This document shows, piece by piece, positions 44,070-54,515 of a stretch of 64,000 nt of DNA. The DNA comes from Pseudoroseicyclus tamaricis (lineage in GTDB: Bacteria; Pseudomonadota; Alphaproteobacteria; Rhodobacterales; Rhodobacteraceae), in assembly GCF_012070395.1 (NCBI RefSeq), contig NZ_JAAFYS010000004.1:434001-498000 (forward strand), written 5' to 3'. Each line of letters starts with the position of its first letter. The stretch's first letter is position 1. Under the pieces are notes generated by a model. That model did not search any database. It was given only the letters and a program-made list of their open reading frames with translations, and was not told where the DNA came from. Position numbers and translations under genes: made by a program.

Positions 44070-44767
44070 TCGAGCCGGCCCGGCTCTACGACGTGATCGA
44101 GGCGACCTGGCCCCCCTTGGCGACGGAGCGACGCGGGGGCTGGACGATCCGGCGGGGCGGAGGCGGCGGCAGCCGGGTGAGCGCGGCGACGCTGGAGGGC
44201 GCGCCGGGCGGCATCGACGAGGCCGAGGCGGCGATGCGGGCGCTGGGGCAGCACCCGCTGGTGATGATCCGCGCCGGACAGGAGGCGCTGGACGAAGAGC
44301 TGGCGGCGCGCGGCTACGCGGTGAAGGACCCGGTGGTGACATGGGCCGCGCCGCCGGCGGAGCTGGCGGCCCGGACGGACGTCACCGGCCGTTGGCCGCC
44401 GGGGCCGGAGGCGGAGGCGATCTGGGCCGCGGGAGGCATCGGGCCGGAGCGGGTGGCCGTCATGGCCCGCGCCGCCGGGCCGAAGGTGGCGCTGCTGGCA
44501 AAAGAGGCCGGCAGCCCCGCCGGCACTGCCTTCGTGGCGATGGACGACGACATCGCCATGCTGCACGCGCTGGAGGTGCTGGCCGCCAACCGCCGGCGGG
44601 GCCTCGCCCGCCGGCTGGTGCAGGCGGCCGCGGGCTGGGCGGAGGCGGAGGGGGCGAGCCTGCTCACGCTGCTCGTCACCCGCGCCAACGGGGGCGCCAA
44701 CGCGCTCTATAGCGGGCTCGGGATGGCGGAGCTCGGCGGCTACCATTACCGCGAGGCGCCGCGGTGA
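44066..44767 (+). CDS. GNAT-family N-acetyltransferase
   Basis: A 233-residue protein with the GNAT acetyl-CoA motif in LEVLAANRRRGLARRLVQAAAGWAEAEG (R/Q-x-x-G-x-A) and ANGGANALYSGLGM near the C-terminus. The acceptor is unknown. The start is a GTG at 44066, overlapping the CinA-like gene; the next gene also overlaps, so the three are co-translated. Confidence 0.85.
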   Translation: MIEPARLYDVIEATWPPLATERRGGWTIRRGGGGGSRVSAATLEGAPGGIDEAEAAMRALGQHPLVMIRAGQEALDEELAARGYAVKDPVVTWAAPPAELAARTDVTGRWPPGPEAEAIWAAGGIGPERVAVMARAAGPKVALLAKEAGSPAGTAFVAMDDDIAMLHALEVLAANRRRGLARRLVQAAAGWAEAEGASLLTLLVTRANGGANALYSGLGMAELGGYHYREAPR

Positions 44768-45693
44768 GGGCGCCGGCCCTGATCCTCTGCCTCGCCGCCG
44801 CCCCTGCCGCCGCGCAGGTGCTCGACTTCCCCGCCAATGCCGTGATGACCGCCGAGCGGCTGGAGGAGGCCGGCAGCTACGCCGTCCCCGTCGGGCCGGC
44901 GGAGGCGGGCGAGGTGCCGCTGCGGATCGAGGAGGGCGAGGTGCGCGCGCAGGCGTGGCGGGTGGGGGCGGAGCTGTCGACGCTGGAGCTGCTCGCGCCG
45001 CTGCGCGCTCAGCTGGAGGCGGAGGGCTTCGCGCCGCTGCTCGACTGCGAGACCGAAGCCTGCGGCGGCTTCGACTTCCGCCGCGCGGTGGAGCTTCTGC
45101 CGGCGCCGGACTTCTGGTTCGACCTCGGCGACTTCCGCGCCGTGACGGCCGAGCGGCTGTTGCCGGGGGGCGAGCGGGAGGTGATCTTCCTCCTCGCCTC
45201 CGGCACCGGGCGCGCGGCCTATGCCCACGTGGTGCGCATCGGCCCCGCCGCCGGACCCCTCTCCGCCACCGGAGCCCCGGCGGCAGTGGCGGAGCGGCCG
45301 GCCGCCGCACCGCCGGGCGACTTCGCCGGGGAGCTGGAGGGGACGGGGCGGGTGATCCTCACCGATCTGAGCTTCGAGACCGGTTCCGCCCAGCTCGGCC
45401 CCGGCCCTTATGCCTCCCTGCAGGCGCTGGCCCGCTACCTCTCGGACCGGCCGGAGCGGCGGGTGGCGCTCGTCGGCCATACGGACACGGAGGGCGGGCT
45501 GGAGGCCAACATCACCCTCTCCCGCCGGCGCGCCGGCTCGGTGCTGGAGCGGCTGGCGGGGCGCTACGGTATCCCGAGGGCGCAGATGGCGGCGGAGGGG
45601 ATGGGCTACCTCGCGCCGGTGGCCAGCAACCTCACCGAGGCGGGGCGGGAGGAGAACCGGCGCGTGGAGGTGGTGCTGACGTCAGGGGGCTGA
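44764..45693 (+). CDS. OmpA-family peptidoglycan-binding protein
   Basis: A 309-residue protein with a signal peptide (start GTG at 44764; ALILCLAAAPAAAQ), an N-terminal domain (~20-170) with paired cysteines (CETEACGGFDF), and an OmpA C-terminal domain with the binding motif VALVGHTDTEGGLEANITLSRRRAGSVLERL. It should sit at the outer membrane or periplasm and bind peptidoglycan. A hairpin overlaps its stop codon (45678-45697). Confidence 0.9.
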   Translation: MRAPALILCLAAAPAAAQVLDFPANAVMTAERLEEAGSYAVPVGPAEAGEVPLRIEEGEVRAQAWRVGAELSTLELLAPLRAQLEAEGFAPLLDCETEACGGFDFRRAVELLPAPDFWFDLGDFRAVTAERLLPGGEREVIFLLASGTGRAAYAHVVRIGPAAGPLSATGAPAAVAERPAAAPPGDFAGELEGTGRVILTDLSFETGSAQLGPGPYASLQALARYLSDRPERRVALVGHTDTEGGLEANITLSRRRAGSVLERLAGRYGIPRAQMAAEGMGYLAPVASNLTEAGREENRRVEVVLTSGG

Positions 45694-45697
45694 CGTC
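45678..45697 (+). terminator. Hairpin overlapping the OmpA-family stop codon
   Basis: GACGTCAG and CTGACGTC (8 bp, perfect) enclose GGGG; the TGA stop lies in the right arm. There is no U-run directly after, but the GC-rich hairpin repeat at 45716-45768 follows and may complete termination. Confidence 0.45.
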
Positions 45698-45715
45698 GGC
45701 GCGGGTGGAGAGGCC

Positions 45716-45768
45716 GGGGGGCTGTCTGCCCCCCGGAGCCCCCCGAGAGGTATTTAGCAAAAGGGCGA
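45716..45768 (+). repeat. GC-rich hairpin intergenic repeat, copy 3
   Basis: GGGGGGC-tgtct-GCCCCCC, then GGAGCCCCCCGAGAGGTATTTAG and an A-rich tail. The first 19 bases are identical to the first hairpin of the copy at 35671-35732. It separates two convergent genes. Confidence 0.6.
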
Positions 45769-45788
45769 GAGGGCCGGTCAGGCGCCGG

Positions 45789-46727
45789 TCACCGGCGGGG
45801 GGCGGCGGCGCGGCGGAGGCGGTCGTTGATGGCGCGGCCGAGGCCGTGATCGGGGATCGGGGAGACGGCGATGTGGGTGGCGCCCTGCGCGTCGAGCGCG
45901 TGGAGGTGGGAGAAGAGAGTGGCGGCGGCCTCCGTGAGGTCGCCGGAGGGGGAGAGGTTGAGGGGGGCGTCGACGGGGCCGAAGCCGAGGAGCGTCTCTC
46001 CCGGGCGCGGCGCGGCGGCGTTCAGGCGCAGGGTGCCGGAGGGCGCGTAATGCGAGGCGAGCTGGCCGGGAGAGCTGGGCGTGTCATACGCCGGCGGGGC
46101 GGCGAGCGGGGCGCCGAGGCAGGCCTCGATCGCCTCCGCCGGAATGCCGCCGGCCCGCAGGAGCGTCGGCGCGCCGGTGAGGCCGAGGATGGTGGATTCG
46201 ACGCCCACCGGGCAGGGGCCGCCATCGAGGACGGCCGAGATCTGCCCCGAGAGGCCGGAGAGCACATGCGCCGCCGTCGTGGGGGAGACGCGGCCCGAGG
46301 GATTGGCCGAGGGGGCGGCGACGGGGCGGCCCGTCGCCTCTAGGAGCTGCCGGGCGACGGGGTGGGCCGGCAGGCGGATGCCGAGCGTCGGCAGGCCGGC
46401 GGAGGCGAGGGAGGCGATGCCGTTGTCGGCGCGGGCGGGCAGCACGAGCGTGAGCGCGCCGGGCCAGAAGGCGCTGGCGAGGCGCTCCGCCTCCGGGCCG
46501 ATCTCCACCAGCCGGGCCGCCTGCGCCAGAGAGGCGACGTGGACGATCAGCGGGTTGAAGCTGGGCCGGCCCTTGGCGGCGTAGATGCCGGCGACGGCGG
46601 CGCCGTTCGTCGCGTCGGCGCCGAGGCCGTAGACCGTCTCCGTCGGGAAGGCGACGAGCTGCCCCTCCCGCAGGAGCGCCGCCGCGCGGGCGAGGCCGGC
46701 GGCATCGGGGAGAAGGGTCTCGGTCAT
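45789..46727 (-). CDS. tsaC: L-threonylcarbamoyladenylate synthase (Sua5/YrdC)
   Basis: A 312-residue Sua5-type enzyme: LLREGQLVAFPTETVYGLGADATN, KGRPSFNPLIVHV, LGIRLPAHPVARQLLEATGRPVAAPSANPSGRVSPTTA and a C-terminal Sua5 domain (SHYAPSGTLRLN). It makes the threonylcarbamoyl-AMP used for the t6A modification of ANN-decoding tRNAs. The ATG at 46727 is clear. Confidence 0.97.
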   Translation of the reverse strand: MTETLLPDAAGLARAAALLREGQLVAFPTETVYGLGADATNGAAVAGIYAAKGRPSFNPLIVHVASLAQAARLVEIGPEAERLASAFWPGALTLVLPARADNGIASLASAGLPTLGIRLPAHPVARQLLEATGRPVAAPSANPSGRVSPTTAAHVLSGLSGQISAVLDGGPCPVGVESTILGLTGAPTLLRAGGIPAEAIEACLGAPLAAPPAYDTPSSPGQLASHYAPSGTLRLNAAAPRPGETLLGFGPVDAPLNLSPSGDLTEAAATLFSHLHALDAQGATHIAVSPIPDHGLGRAINDRLRRAAAPRR

Positions 46728-46852
46728 GGCTGGCGCAGATAGCCGGGGCGGCGGCGTCTGCCAAGGTGCGTGATGCGGGGGCGGGGCTTTGCCGGCTGTT
46801 CACGGGGCGCCGCGATGTGCGAGATTCGGGCCGGCGAGATCGGGAGGGGGCC

Positions 46853-47743
46853 ATGCTGCATGAGGACGAGACGCGGGTGAGCGCCGGGGCCGCGCGCGCG
46901 CTGATCGATGCGCAGTTTCCGGATTTCCGAGGTGAGGAGGTCGCGGCGCTGGGGGGCGGGACCGACAATGCGCTCTTCCGGATCGGGCGCCGCGCGACCG
47001 CCCGCTTTCCGTTGCGGGCGGAGGGGGCGGAGGCGCTGGGTCGGGAGGCCGAGGCGAAGGAGGAGCTTGCCGCCCATTGCCCCGTGGCGACGCCGCGGCC
47101 CCTGGGCTTCGGCGAACCGGGGGGCGGCCATCCCCTGCCCTGGGCATTGGAGAGCTGGGTGGAGGGGGCCATGGCGACGCCGGAAGGGCTGGGCTCCTCC
47201 GCGGCCTTCGCGGGGGACCTCGCCGCCCTGATCGGGGCTCTGCGCCGGGCGGAGACGAAGGGCCGCCCCTTCGCGGCGCAGGGGCGGGGCGGGACGCTGA
47301 TGGAGCATGACGCGTGGATGGCGACCTGCTTGCAGCGGAGCGGGGGGCTGCTGGACATCCCGCCGCTGCGGCGGCTCTGGCAGGCGTTCCGGGTGCTTGC
47401 GCCGCCCACGCGGCTTGCGATGTGCCACAAGGATCTCATTCCGGCCAACCTGCTCGTGGAGGGCGAGCGGCTGGTGGGTGTGCTCGATGGCGGCGGCTTC
47501 GGGCCGGCCGACCCGGCGCTCGATCTCGTGGCCGCGTGGCACCACCTGGAGGCGGAGGGACGCGCTCTGATCCGCACCCGGCTCGGCTGCGACGAGGCCG
47601 AGTGGCGGCGCGGTGCGGTCTGGGCCTTCCAGCAGGCGCTGGGGCTCGTCTGGTACTACGAGAAGAGCCATCCGGGGATGGTGGCGCTGGGGCGGAGCAC
47701 GCTTCGCCGGATCATGTCGGACGAGGAGGTGGGCGCGGCCTGA
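46853..47743 (+). CDS. Aminoglycoside phosphotransferase (APH)-family kinase
   Basis: A 296-residue protein with the APH fold: GGGTDNALFRIGRRATARFP, ALESWVEGAMATPEG, the catalytic loop AMCHKDLIPANLLVEGERLVGVLDGGGFGPADPALDL (H-x-D-x-x-x-x-N and D-x-D/G). The family includes aminoglycoside, macrolide, choline and sugar kinases; nothing here proves drug resistance. The ATG at 46853 follows GGGAGGGGG. It is divergent from tsaC. Confidence 0.88.
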   Translation: MLHEDETRVSAGAARALIDAQFPDFRGEEVAALGGGTDNALFRIGRRATARFPLRAEGAEALGREAEAKEELAAHCPVATPRPLGFGEPGGGHPLPWALESWVEGAMATPEGLGSSAAFAGDLAALIGALRRAETKGRPFAAQGRGGTLMEHDAWMATCLQRSGGLLDIPPLRRLWQAFRVLAPPTRLAMCHKDLIPANLLVEGERLVGVLDGGGFGPADPALDLVAAWHHLEAEGRALIRTRLGCDEAEWRRGAVWAFQQALGLVWYYEKSHPGMVALGRSTLRRIMSDEEVGAA

Positions 47744-47752
47744 GTGCCCCCC

Positions 47753-48487
47753 TCAGTCCCGCCGGCGGACGAGGAGCTGGTTGCCGGGGCCCGTCTTCGT
47801 CTCGAACACCTTCAGCTCGCGGATGAGGTCGGAGAGCTTGCGCTTGCCGTAGGTCCGCGTGTCGAAATCGGGGTTGGCGGAGGTGATGTACTGGCCGAGC
47901 TGGGAGAGGGTGTACCACTCGTCCTCCTGCTCGATCGCCTCCATCGCCCCGGTGATCAGGCGGCGGGCCTCGTCCGGGGTGCCCTTCGGCCCCTCCTCCA
48001 GCTCCGGCGCGCTGGCCGGGGCGTTCTGCTGCACCGGCTCCTCGGCGCCCTCGCCGAGGTTCTCGACGAAGATGAAGCGCTTGCAGGCCTTGCGGAAGGC
48101 CTCCGGCGTCTTCTTCTGGCCGATGCCGAAGACATCCATCCCCTGCTCGCGGATGCGGGAGGCGAGGCGGGTGAAGTCGGAATCCGAGCTGACCAGCACG
48201 AAGCCGTCGAAGCGGCCGGTGTGCAGCAGATCCATCGCGTCGATGACGAGGGAGATGTCGGAGGCGTTCTTGCCCACGGTGTTCGCCGGGGCGTGGTGCG
48301 GCACGAGGCCGAGCTCGGCCTGCATCTTGCTCCACCCCGCCATCCGCTGGGACGAGAAGTCGCCGTAGCAGCGGCGGACGGAGGCCTCGCCGAGCGAGGC
48401 GATCTCCGCGAAGACGGCACGCGCCTTGGCGGGGGAGGAATTGTCGGCGTCGATGAGGACGGCGAGGAGGGGGCGGCTGTCGGGCAT
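47753..48487 (-). CDS. NYN-domain protein with C-terminal OST-HTH (LabA/Limkain-like)
   Basis: A 244-residue protein: a PIN-like NYN nuclease domain (residues ~1-145: AVLIDADNSSPAKARAVF, NASDISLVIDAMDLLHTGRFDGFVLVSSDSDFTRLASRIREQG, with the conserved acidic residues) and a C-terminal OST-HTH/LOTUS domain (~165-240, MEAIEQEDEWYTLSQLGQYI). It probably binds and cleaves RNA. The ATG at 48487 is chosen over an upstream frame lacking a ribosome site. Confidence 0.9.
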   Translation of the reverse strand: MPDSRPLLAVLIDADNSSPAKARAVFAEIASLGEASVRRCYGDFSSQRMAGWSKMQAELGLVPHHAPANTVGKNASDISLVIDAMDLLHTGRFDGFVLVSSDSDFTRLASRIREQGMDVFGIGQKKTPEAFRKACKRFIFVENLGEGAEEPVQQNAPASAPELEEGPKGTPDEARRLITGAMEAIEQEDEWYTLSQLGQYITSANPDFDTRTYGKRKLSDLIRELKVFETKTGPGNQLLVRRRD

Positions 48488-48599
48488 AGGGCCTTCCGAT
48501 CGGGTTTGCCTCGCACTAGGCGCCTTGGGGCCTGCTTGCAACAGCGGTGGAGGCTGGGAGGACGTTCCCGCAGGGTGGTGCGGGTGGTATCGTTGGCAG

Positions 48600-49513
48600 A
48601 TGGCGGAGACGGGTGAGCTTCATACCTTTCGGATCGACGGGGACGGCAGGGTCGCCGGCGGGGGCGGCGAGATCTTCCCGTGGTGGAGCGTCACCAAGAC
48701 TGTCATCGCCATCTGCGCGCTGTCCCTCGTGGAAGAGGGGCGGGCGGAGTTGGACGCGCCTTTGCCGGGCGAAGGGTTCACGCTGCGCCAGTTGCTGGGG
48801 CACACCGCCGGCCTGCCGGACTACTATGCCTTGCCGGAGTATCGCGCGGCGGTCGCGAGGGACGAGGAGCCCTGGCCGCCGGGCGAGATGCTGAAGCGGG
48901 CACGGACGGCACCGCTCTTCGCCCCGGGAGAAGGCTGGGCCTATTCCAACATCGGCTCGATGCTGGCGCGGCAGTACATCGAGGAGGTTGCCGGCGCGCC
49001 GCTGGCGGAGATGGTCGCGAGGAGGGTCGCCGGGCCGCTTGGGCTGGGGAGCGTTGAGCTCGCCACGCGGCGGGAGGACTTTCAGCGTGTGCACTGGCCC
49101 GAGGCGCGGCACTACCATCCGGGCTGGGTCTACCACGGCTGCCTGATCGGCACGGCGGGAGATGCGGCGCGCCTGCTGCACGGGCTCTTCGCCGGCCGGC
49201 TTCTGGGCGCGGAGATGCTGCGGGAGATGACGCGGCCGCACCCGCTGGGCGGCGCGCTCCCCGGACGGCCGTGGACGTCCCATGGCTACGCGCTGGGGTT
49301 GATGAGCGGAGAGATGGGAGAGGCCGGGCGGGCCATCGGCCACTCGGGCGGCGGGCCGTTCAGCGTCAATGCCGTCTATCACTTCCCCGATCAGCCGGGG
49401 GCGCTGACGGTGGCCTGCTTCACCGACGGCACGGACGAGGGCTTCGCGGAGAGGGCTGCGGCCCGGGCGGCCATGGGGAAAGGGTGGCGGGGCCCGGGGG
49501 CCCCGCCGGAGGG

Positions 49514-49520
<7 letters not shown>
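48600..49520 (+). CDS. Serine hydrolase, class C beta-lactamase/penicillin-binding-protein family
   Basis: A 306-residue protein with the serine motif SVTKT (FPWWSVTKTVIAICALSLVEEG) and the tyrosine motif YSN (GEGWAYSNIGSMLAR); a C-terminal GHSGGGPFS replaces KTG. This is the EstB/DAP group of beta-lactamase-related esterases and peptidases; resistance is not implied. The N-terminus is uncertain: a TTG at 48525 would add 25 residues including GWCGWYRWQ. Its 3' end overlaps the frmA stop by 7 bases. Confidence 0.85.
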
Positions 49521-50644
<1,124 letters not shown>

Positions 50645-50775
50645 ATCGCACCTCCCGGTTTTGCCCGCGGACGTTACGGGATTGGCGGGGGATTTCAAAC
50701 CGTTTGCGGGCCGCTCGCCGCTCCCTTGCGGGCGCGTCTCGCTCGCGGAGGGCGTCGGCCCGCCCCCTGGAGGCG

Positions 50776-51942
50776 TCAGTCGGAGCCGAAGAGATCGCGG
50801 GTGAAGACCTTGTCCGCCACGTCGGCCAGCTCGGAGGTGCGGCGATTGGCGACGATGACATCCGCCTCGCCCTTGAAGGCGTCGAGGTCGCGGATGACCC
50901 GGGAGTTGAAGAAGGTCTCGTCCGGCAGGTTCGGCTCGTAGACGATGACTTCGATGCCCTTGGCCTTGATCCGCTTCATGATCCCCTGGATCGACGAATC
51001 GCGGAAGTTGTCGGAGCCCGCCTTCATCACCAGCCGGTGGACGCCGACCACCTTCGGCGACATCGCCACGATCCGCTCGGCGATGAAATCCTTCCGCGTC
51101 GTGTTCGCGTCCACGATGGCACGCATCAGGTTCTGCGGCACCGCCTGGTAGTTGGCGAGGAGCTGGCGCGTGTCCTTCGGCAGGCAGTAGCCGCCGTAGC
51201 CGAAGGAGGGGTTGTTGTAGTGGCCGCCGATGCGCGGATCTAGGCTCACGCCGTCGATGATGTGCCGCGCCTCCAGCCCGTGGGCGAGGGCGTAGCTGTC
51301 GAGCTCGTTGAAATAGGCGACGCGCATGGCGAGGAAGGTGTTGGCGAAGAGCTTGATCGCCTCGGCCTCGGACGGCCCGGTGAAGAGCGTCTCGATATCC
51401 TTCTTGATCGCGCCCTCCTGCAGCAGCCGCGCAAAGGTGCGGCCGCGCTCGCTGTCCTCGCCGACGATGATGCGGCTGGGATAGAGGCTGTCATAGAGCG
51501 CCCGGCCCTCGCGGAGGAATTCCGGGCTGAAGATGACGTTCGGCGCGCCGAGCTCGGCGCGGGCATATTCGGTGAAGCCGACGGGGATCGTCGACTTGAT
51601 GACGATCGTGGCGTCGGGGTTCAGCGAGTTGACCTGCCGGATGACGGCCTCGACGGAGGAGGTGTCGAAGCGGTTCGTCTCGGGGTCGTAATTCGTGGGC
51701 GTGGCGACGATGACGAACTCGGCGCCGATATAGGCATCCTCGGGGTCCGTCGTGGCGCGCAGCTTGAGGGGCTTCTCTGAGAGATACTCCTCGATCTCCT
51801 TGTCCTCGAAGGGGGCCTTGCCGGCGTTGACCATGTCGACGCGGGCCTGGGAGATGTCCATCGCCACGACATCGTGGGACTGGGCGAGGAGGACGGCGTT
51901 GGACAGGCCGACATAGCCGATGCCTGCAGCGGCGATTTTCAT
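50776..51942 (-). CDS. ugd: UDP-glucose 6-dehydrogenase
   Basis: A 388-residue enzyme with the NAD site [47 protein letters not shown], and the catalytic cysteine in [16 protein letters not shown]. It oxidises UDP-glucose to UDP-glucuronate for surface polysaccharides, using the product of galU. The ATG at 51942 has GAGGG upstream. It is the last host gene before the genomic island. Confidence 0.97.
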   Translation of the reverse strand: MKIAAAGIGYVGLSNAVLLAQSHDVVAMDISQARVDMVNAGKAPFEDKEIEEYLSEKPLKLRATTDPEDAYIGAEFVIVATPTNYDPETNRFDTSSVEAVIRQVNSLNPDATIVIKSTIPVGFTEYARAELGAPNVIFSPEFLREGRALYDSLYPSRIIVGEDSERGRTFARLLQEGAIKKDIETLFTGPSEAEAIKLFANTFLAMRVAYFNELDSYALAHGLEARHIIDGVSLDPRIGGHYNNPSFGYGGYCLPKDTRQLLANYQAVPQNLMRAIVDANTTRKDFIAERIVAMSPKVVGVHRLVMKAGSDNFRDSSIQGIMKRIKAKGIEVIVYEPNLPDETFFNSRVIRDLDAFKGEADVIVANRRTSELADVADKVFTRDLFGSD

Positions 51943-52021
51943 GAATGGACCCTCTTTTCGAATGTATTGTGGTCTGGAATGGCGGCGGAAAGCGGGGCTC
52001 CGGCAGGCCGGGGCGCGCCAT

Positions 52022-52035
52022 GCTGCAATTGCAGC
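52022..52035. promoter_or_regulatory. Palindrome GCTGCAATTGCAGC upstream of ugd
   Basis: A perfect 14-bp palindrome 80-93 bases upstream of the ugd ATG. It contains CTGC-N4-GCAG, the form I recall for PhaR/AniA binding sites in alphaproteobacteria, a family reported to affect both polyhydroxyalkanoate and exopolysaccharide genes. The assignment is tentative. Confidence 0.4.
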
Positions 52036-52171
52036 GAACCATCTTTCAGAAGAGGCGGATGTTCAAGTGGAGGCGGCCGGTGGCGCCGCGCCGGCGGGGC
52101 GGTTGCACAATCCGGCGGCGTGTCGCCCGGGCCGGCCAATGGCCCCGCGAGGCAACGCGATCTCAATGTTC

Positions 52172-52195
52172 GGGAGCAATGGTGCCCAGGAGAGG
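52172..52195. other. Left attachment site of the island (24-bp direct repeat)
   Basis: It starts GGGAGCAATGGTGCCCAGG and ends AGAGG, identical over 24 bases to 63301-63324. It is the duplicated 3' end of tRNA-Leu (CCTGGGCACCA on the minus strand) plus flanking bases. Confidence 0.93.
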
Positions 52196-52336
52196 CATTG
52201 AACAACAATATCTGGAGATTTCATGGGAGCGCATCCCGCCCGTGCTGCTGAAGTAAATCAGCAAATCTGCGTCTCAGGGCGTCGCAGTTGACATCAGCCG
52301 GTCCTACATGTTGGGGTGGACAGAAAGGTGGACAGA
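52196..52336. promoter_or_regulatory. Integrase upstream region with paired GGTGGACA boxes
   Basis: TTGACA at 52288-52293 is a possible -35 box with no good -10. Two GGTGGACA boxes begin at 52315 and 52327, 12 bases apart. The same pair with the same spacing is found near the right end (63235 and 63247), both in the same orientation. Such sites fit integrase arm-type binding. Confidence 0.5.
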
Positions 52337-53554
52337 ATGCGCGCTCTTCACAAGCTTTCCTCGCTCAAGATCAAGAATCTGCCTCCTGGCAAGTACTCAG
52401 ACGGCGGCGGCCTCTGGCTGCACTTGCGCAAGGATGGTGGCGCCCAGTGGTTCCTCCGGCTGACGATAGGGGCCCGCCGCAGAGAGATGGGCCTAGGCTC
52501 AGTGAACGATGTTAGCCTGAAGGAGGCTCGGGAGGCTGCTCAGCGGTACCGAAGGTGGGCTCGCGCGGGCCGTGACCCGATTGTGGAGCGAGATCGGCTC
52601 AAGCGGGAAGCCGGAGCCCGCCGCTCCACCCTGGCTGAGGTTGCCGCAGAAGCGTTCGATGCACGGAAAGCCGAGTTAAAGGACGGAGGCAAGGCGGGCC
52701 GTTGGTTCTCTCCCTTGGAGCTACATGTTCTTCCGAAGCTAGGCCGCCTCCCTGTCTCAGACATTGACCAACGGAGCATCCGCGATGTGATGCAGCCGAT
52801 TTGGCATGAAAAGGCGGACACTGCGCGGAAAGCGATGAACCGGCTGAACATCGTCATGAGGCACGCAGCAGCCCTAGGTCTCGAAGTTGATCTGCAAGCT
52901 GTGGATAAGGCCAAGGCTCTGTTGGGCAAGTCTCGCCATGAGCCGACTCACATTCCGGCAATGCCTTGGCAAGAGGTCCCGGCCTTCTATGCCAGCCTAT
53001 CCGAGGGGACGATCACCCATTTAGCTCTCCGCTTGCTAATCCTGACGGCGCTTCGTTCCGCTCCTGTTCGCTTCTGTCGCCTTGACCAGATCAGCGGCAG
53101 CATTTGGACCGTGCCAGCTGAGATTATGAAAGGCCGTCGAGGACAGGTGCGCGACTTCCGAGTCCCGCTTTCTAGAGAGGCCCTTGCGGTAATCGACGCA
53201 TCGAAGCCGTTCGAGCGAGATGGCTACATCTTCCACAACGCGCGCAAAGGGGTCATCTCAGACGCCACTATGGCCAGGCACATGGAGCGTCGGGGCCTTG
53301 AAAGCCGGCCGCACGGCTTCCGGACGAGTTTTCGCACTTGGTGCGCTGAGGCGACCGAAACCCCGCCGGACATCGCAGAGATGGCGCTCGGCCACGCAGT
53401 GGGTTCTCAGGTTGAGCGAGCCTATAGGCGGACGGATCTTCTTGAGAAACGTTCGGCGTTGATGGAGCGCTGGGCCAGCTTTGTTGTGGAGGGAGGAGGG
53501 GATGTGATCTCTCTTGGCGGTGCTCGTCGGTTGGAAAGCGACGGGAGAGGATAG
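52337..53554 (+). CDS. Tyrosine recombinase/integrase, DUF4102 type
   Basis: A 405-residue P4-like integrase. The N-terminal arm-binding domain has LPPGKYSDGGGLWLHLRKDGGAQWFLRLTIGARR; a SAM-like core-binding domain follows. Catalytic residues are R240 (LTALRSAPVR), H326-x-x-R329 (HGFRTSFRT), H353 (ALGHAVGS) and Y363 (ERAYRRTD). It should recombine the tRNA-Leu repeats. I use the ATG at 52337; a GTG at 52316 would place the arm boxes inside the gene. Confidence 0.93.
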   Translation: MRALHKLSSLKIKNLPPGKYSDGGGLWLHLRKDGGAQWFLRLTIGARRREMGLGSVNDVSLKEAREAAQRYRRWARAGRDPIVERDRLKREAGARRSTLAEVAAEAFDARKAELKDGGKAGRWFSPLELHVLPKLGRLPVSDIDQRSIRDVMQPIWHEKADTARKAMNRLNIVMRHAAALGLEVDLQAVDKAKALLGKSRHEPTHIPAMPWQEVPAFYASLSEGTITHLALRLLILTALRSAPVRFCRLDQISGSIWTVPAEIMKGRRGQVRDFRVPLSREALAVIDASKPFERDGYIFHNARKGVISDATMARHMERRGLESRPHGFRTSFRTWCAEATETPPDIAEMALGHAVGSQVERAYRRTDLLEKRSALMERWASFVVEGGGDVISLGGARRLESDGRG

Positions 53555-53555
53555 A

Positions 53556-54437
53556 ATGGCGGATGGAGGCGCGCTCTCAGACCGTCAGCGCCGGCATCTA
53601 GAGATAATACTTGGTGCCGATCCAACCGAAGAAGAGGTGAGTGAATTTTGGGACGATCTAGCGCCTCGCGACAGGCTGCTTCGGGAGCTACGCACCCGGT
53701 GCGCTATAGGTGACCGTAGTGTACATCACTATCACATCTCGCATGATGGGGAGTTGGCCATCTCCCGAGCGGCCGAGGCAAACGCTCGGCCAAATTCTGA
53801 ACTCCTCCCCAAAAACATGATAGAGTCCTACGATATAGAGTTATTCCGGGCGAAGTTGCGTGCGGAGTTTGGTAGCTTGGCGGCAATCTTGGACGGCATC
53901 GATATATGTCAGGAGCACCAGCTTACCCTGCCCCGCTGGCTGGCTAGCAGGACGGCCGAAATCCTTGCGTCAGTCACCTACCGCCGCGGGGAGAGCCCTG
54001 TTTCAGATCATCATTTCAAAATGGAGAGAAAGCATCTCGCGCTCCAGCAGAGAATGAAGCTGATGAGAGAGGTGCTGGCATATGAGCGCGGGAAGGAAGG
54101 TTACAAAGGGTCGCCATTTCATTGCGAGTTCGCGGAGGCGCTAGAGAGAGTGGAAGTGCAGGTCGGTATCGAGAAATGGTCACCTTCGTCTATGACCGAC
54201 CAGGAAAAGAAGGCATCTGAAATTGTACACCATATCCTAAAGCAAACTTGGGCGCAGGCTGGAGCGGACACCATCGCGGTTGACTATAAGTCGGCGCGGA
54301 CTGCAAGTATTTATTCGGTCGACCGGCTCACCAGGAAGCAAGTCGATTATCTTTCGTGGGACCTAGAAGCAATTCGTCCCTCTACATTCGAAAATCTCGG
54401 AATCTCTCGCGTCGAGATCGTGTCGGATCCGACGTAG
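53556..54437 (+). CDS. Island protein of unknown function (293 aa)
   Basis: A 293-residue hydrophilic protein. It starts 1 base after the integrase stop, with GGGAGAGG upstream of ATG 53556, so it is co-transcribed with the integrase. No membrane segment, signal peptide or motif I recognise is present. There is a helical middle region (KHLALQQRMKLMREVLAYERGKEGYKG). Position suggests a role in island regulation or mobility, but it could be cargo. Confidence 0.75.
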   Translation: MADGGALSDRQRRHLEIILGADPTEEEVSEFWDDLAPRDRLLRELRTRCAIGDRSVHHYHISHDGELAISRAAEANARPNSELLPKNMIESYDIELFRAKLRAEFGSLAAILDGIDICQEHQLTLPRWLASRTAEILASVTYRRGESPVSDHHFKMERKHLALQQRMKLMREVLAYERGKEGYKGSPFHCEFAEALERVEVQVGIEKWSPSSMTDQEKKASEIVHHILKQTWAQAGADTIAVDYKSARTASIYSVDRLTRKQVDYLSWDLEAIRPSTFENLGISRVEIVSDPT

Positions 54438-54464
54438 GTAGAGATTCTGTACAAAAGCGATAGC

Positions 54465-54470
54465 TATAAT
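54465..54470 (+). promoter_or_regulatory. Consensus -10 box upstream of the AlpA-like gene
   Basis: TATAAT at 54465-54470, 46 bases before the excisionase start, in an A/T-rich 78-base gap. No convincing -35 hexamer is found at 16-18 bases. Confidence 0.4.
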
Positions 54471-54515
54471 TCCGGCTCAACCTCATGCAGCGTCTTCTCA
54501 TAGAAGGAGAAGGCA

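Noticed and set aside
46853-47743. Calling the APH-fold protein an aminoglycoside-resistance gene
   Set aside because: The fold is shared by many metabolic kinases and the context is housekeeping; no evidence supports drug resistance.
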